DNA of 7,930 nt, from assembly GCA_964398855.1 (NCBI GenBank), contig CAYNOQ010000109.1, positions 1 through 7,930 of the forward strand, read 5' to 3'. The DNA is from Mariniphaga sp964398855. Its GTDB lineage: Bacteria > Bacteroidota > Bacteroidia > Bacteroidales > Prolixibacteraceae. Positions within the stretch are counted from its first letter, which is position 1; the number at the start of each line of letters is the position of its first letter. The position numbers and the translations under genes are program-made. Below the pieces are notes generated by a model. It was not told the DNA's origin. It ran no database searches and saw only the letters and a program-made list of their open reading frames with translations. Of the stretch, positions 6,678-7,930 are shown one piece after another.

Positions 6678-6803
6678 GGGAGAAAAGAAATTGAGGAGGA
6701 TTGACCATGCGTAAATCCTGATTAGCTATTGTTTATCAGATAATTATTAGTTTTATACTGCAAATACTGCTAAGTTTCATCAATAATTCTTACATAAAAC
6801 AAT

Positions 6804-7193
6804 ATGCCTGGGAAATACAATAAAAATCTTAAACCATTTGCCCGTAATCTCAGAAAGTTTGGCACTAAAGGAGAAGCCATGCTGTGGCTGAATGTTTTAA
6901 AGGCAAAACAGCATTGGCAATATCAGTTTAACAGACAATTCATCATTGGAAATTATATCGTTGATTTTGTTTGTAGAAAATTAAAACTGATTATTGAAAT
7001 TGACGGATCATCCCATCTTGCGAAAAGTGAAGAGGATTATATACGTCAGAAATTTCTTGAATCACAAGGATATACCGTACTGAGATTTCCTGAATCTTTA
7101 GTTGTTTTCCGAATTGATGAAGTAGTTGCAGAAATTGATTATGCAATACAATGTATAGAAGAAATGCGGGAGAAAAGGGAGCCGGAGGATTAA
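6804..7193 (+). CDS. DUF559 endonuclease-domain protein
   Basis: A 129-residue protein matching the DUF559 family (PD-(D/E)XK nuclease-like, related in fold to Vsr very-short-patch endonucleases). Family marks in order: ARNLRKFGTKGEAMLW at 13-28 with the conserved helix-1 glutamate E24; FNRQFIIGNYIVDFVC at 42-57 with metal-binding D54; KLIIEIDGSSH at 61-71 giving E65-x-D67 and H71; DYIRQKFLESQGYTVLRFPES at 78-98. The length is normal for single-domain members. The usual asparagine after the FPxxEV segment appears replaced (FRIDEVV at 102-108). DNA cleavage or nicking is expected from the fold but has rarely been tested, and no cellular role is established. The gene stands alone, is AT-rich compared with genes to the left, lacks a visible promoter or Shine-Dalgarno, and lies inside inverted palindromic arms, so transfer is likely. 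Its last 13 bases recur in the adjacent 189-bp repeat. Confidence 0.9.
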   Translation: MPGKYNKNLKPFARNLRKFGTKGEAMLWLNVLKAKQHWQYQFNRQFIIGNYIVDFVCRKLKLIIEIDGSSHLAKSEEDYIRQKFLESQGYTVLRFPESLVVFRIDEVVAEIDYAIQCIEEMREKREPED

Positions 7194-7302
7194 GGAAAGG
7201 TTTTGTGGAGATTGAGCAGCCAGTCCCTCTTAATCCCCCCTGCCCCTCTTTGCTAAGGGGGGACGAGCTTTGATGAAGACGATGCGCAACAGCAGCGCCC
7301 GT

Positions 7303-7321
7303 CCTCCTTTTTTAAAGGAGG
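7303..7321. repeat. Hairpin CCTCCTTT-TTT-AAAGGAGG, first copy
   Basis: A perfect 8-bp stem with loop TTT inside the first 189-bp unit. One side equals the anti-Shine-Dalgarno end of 16S rRNA (CCTCCTTT) and the other the Shine-Dalgarno AAAGGAGG(TG). Confidence 0.8.
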
Positions 7322-7491
7322 TGGCTGAGGTACGAAGCCGGAGGATTAGTTCGGGAATAAAAATTGATACTTCACTTTCTAAAAACCAATCATATTATAC
7401 TTTTTCCTACCGGAAAACCAATCCCCCCCTGCCCCTCTTTGCTAAGGGGGGACGAGCTTTGATGAAGACGATGCGCAACAGCAGCGCCCGT

Positions 7492-7510
7492 CCTCCTTTT
7501 TTAAAGGAGG
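7492..7510. repeat. Hairpin CCTCCTTT-TTT-AAAGGAGG, second copy
   Basis: Identical copy of the hairpin at 7303, in the second 189-bp unit. Confidence 0.8.
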
Positions 7511-7620
7511 TGGCTGAGGTACGAAGCCGGAGGATTAGTTCGGGAATAAAAATTGATACTTCACTTTCTAAAAACCAATCATATTATACTTTTTCCTACC
7601 GGAAAACCAATCCCCCTTAA

Positions 7621-7640
7621 TCCCCCTTCGCCAAGGGGGA
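7621..7640. repeat. Perfect C/G-rich hairpin closing the repeat array
   Basis: TCCCCCTT (7621-7628) and AAGGGGGA (7633-7640) form a perfect 8-bp stem with loop CGCC. It follows the last AAACCAATCCCCC word by four bases (TTAA) and is a variant of the CTTTGCTAAGGGGG arm, with CTTCGCCAAGGGGG in place of it. Confidence 0.8.
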
Positions 7641-7689
7641 CAAAGAAAGTGCTACGATGTGCGGAAGTGCAAAAAATAAAATATAAAAA

Positions 7690-7725
7690 CTTATGTGCCC
7701 TAATATGGTTCAAACAGGGTTTCTT
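7690..7725. repeat. Diverged direct repeat, copy A
   Basis: CTTATGTGCCCTAAT followed by ATGGTTCAAACAGGGTTTCT recurs at 7820-7863 with a few substitutions and an 8-base length difference. No coding sense is apparent. Confidence 0.65.
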
Positions 7726-7819
7726 ATTTTTCATAACTCTGATACTCACAGCCTTATACCTTCGCGTCTTTGTGTTCAGTTTTTCCTGAAACTTGGAACT
7801 ATGAATTTGGGACTTTAAT

Positions 7820-7863
7820 CTTATGTGCTCTAATGTGTCTATGTGGTTCAAACGGGGCTTCTC
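7820..7863. repeat. Diverged direct repeat, copy B
   Basis: CTTATGTGCTCTAAT, eight additional bases around TGTGTCT, then GTGGTTCAAACGGGGCTTCT: same orientation as copy A, 130 bp downstream. Confidence 0.65.
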
Positions 7864-7875
7864 TCTTCATCTTGT

Positions 7876-7930
7876 TCAATACTCCTTCTCCCCTTTCATC
7901 GCTTTTTCGTCATCGGGGATTTTAATCATC
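7876..7930 (-). CDS. Possible C-terminal end of a minus-strand gene (partial)
   Basis: Read from the right edge on the minus strand, an open frame gives MIKIPDDEKAMKGEKEY and stops with TGA at 7876-7878. Only 17 codons are visible, so the family cannot be told. The charged, low-complexity-free text and the stop placed just outside the repeat copy B agree with a gene end, but 17 codons can be open by chance. Confidence 0.35.
   Translation of the reverse strand, partial: MIKIPDDEKAMKGEKEY

Larger units (their letters stand above)
6343..6803. other. Repeat-rich intergenic region upstream of the DUF559 gene
   Basis: No gene seen in these 461 bp. The first 140 bp are AT-rich and hold one perfect hairpin (6418-6436). 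From 6523 the composition changes: three close hairpins (6530-6601), then a C/G-rich palindromic arm (6619-6677). The last 120 bp before the DUF559 ATG are AT-rich again; I see no convincing TAnnTTTG box or Shine-Dalgarno there. Confidence 0.7.
7235..7616. repeat. Perfect tandem duplication with 189-bp period
   Basis: Bases 7235-7427 are identical to 7424-7616 at an offset of 189, so about 193 bases match without a single change. The match ends in C runs at both sides (six C at 7235-7240, seven at 7423-7429, five at 7612-7616), which marks the poly-C/AAACCAATCCCCC arm as the joint. Each unit contains the arm CTTTGCTAAGGGGG, a 19-bp perfect hairpin, the 13-mer also found at the end of the DUF559 gene, and an AT-rich tail. 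Identity implies a recent duplication or an assembly effect. Confidence 0.95.
6619..7640. mobile_element. Putative inverted-repeat-bounded unit carrying the DUF559 gene
   Basis: The DUF559 gene lies between C/G-rich palindromic arms that are inverted relative to each other. On the left, CCCCCTTAGCAAAG (6620-6633) and GGGGGATTGGTTT (6665-6677) occur in that order. On the right their exact reverse complements occur as AAACCAATCCCCC (7415-7427, again 7604-7616) and CTTTGCTAAGGGGG (7248-7261, again 7437-7450). Left arm spacing between the words is 31 nt, right 9 nt; the extra on the left is a GCCT repeat plus the palindrome CCTGCCGGCAGG. The outer limits are uncertain (7450 or 7640 on the right) and I found no target-site duplication. 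No transposase is present, so mobility would depend on the DUF559 protein or be supplied in trans. The structure is seen; mobility is inferred. Confidence 0.45.
7194..7875. other. Repeat-filled region without a credible gene
   Basis: The 682 bp after the DUF559 gene are made of a perfect 189-bp tandem duplication, palindromic arms and two diverged copies of another repeat. Open frames here are by-products of the repeats: the longest (7270-7620, TTG start) only reads the 189-bp unit twice, because 189 is a multiple of three, and resembles no known protein. Confidence 0.75.

Noticed and set aside
7235..7616. CRISPR-like array
   Set aside because: Only two copies in direct tandem with no unique spacers; the 189-bp period and the palindromes do not fit CRISPR repeats.
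7270..7620. 116-residue open frame right of the DUF559 gene
   Set aside because: It starts with TTG, consists of the same 63 residues read twice from the 189-bp tandem repeat, and its text comes from palindromic arms. It is a by-product of the repeat period being a multiple of three.
7579..7851. Minus-strand 90-residue frame over the right-hand repeats
   Set aside because: It reads through the C/G-rich hairpin and repeat copies A and B; no family resemblance and no start signal. The PLGEGG-type text is typical of misread repeats.

Overview
The window looks like chromosomal DNA of a member of the Bacteroidota. Three things point there: the gene order dapB - lepB - (lapA-like) - wbqC-like, which I recall as recurrent in that phylum; the near absence of Shine-Dalgarno sequences before the genes; and -7 boxes of the TAnnTTTG type in front of dapB and of the divergent HAD gene. 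I cannot name a genus.

Left part (1-1487): two genes on the minus strand, a Cof-type HAD phosphatase (start ATG at 1154) followed 49 bp downstream by an exported M16 zinc protease whose first 90 residues are visible before the window edge. A 333-bp divergent intergenic region (1155-1487) holds a candidate promoter in each direction.

Central part (1488-6342): all plus strand. dapB (lysine and diaminopimelate synthesis) and lepB (signal peptidase I) form a tight pair closed by a clear Rho-independent terminator (3580-3610). A second unit follows at once: a small LapA-domain membrane protein and a WbqC-family protein that share one base (TAATG), then after 39 bp a 563-residue multi-pass membrane protein with GT-C glycosyltransferase-like traits. 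Precursor supply for peptidoglycan, protein export and probable envelope glycan assembly make this a cell-envelope block.

Right part (6343-7930): an accessory region dominated by repeats, with one convincing gene, a 129-residue DUF559 endonuclease-like protein (6804-7193). On its left are three consecutive hairpins (6530-6601) and a C/G-rich palindromic arm (6619-6677). On its right is a perfect 189-bp tandem duplication (7235-7616) whose ends carry the same arm in inverted orientation, and a last perfect hairpin (7621-7640). Two words of the left arm (14 and 13 nt) recur exactly as reverse complements on the right, so the DUF559 gene sits inside an inverted-repeat-bounded unit. I consider this the most interesting part: a candidate nuclease-plus-palindrome mobile element, comparable in layout to REP/RAYT systems but with a PD-(D/E)XK-type protein. 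Beyond it are two diverged copies of another repeat (7690 and 7820) and possibly the last 17 codons of a minus-strand gene at the window edge.
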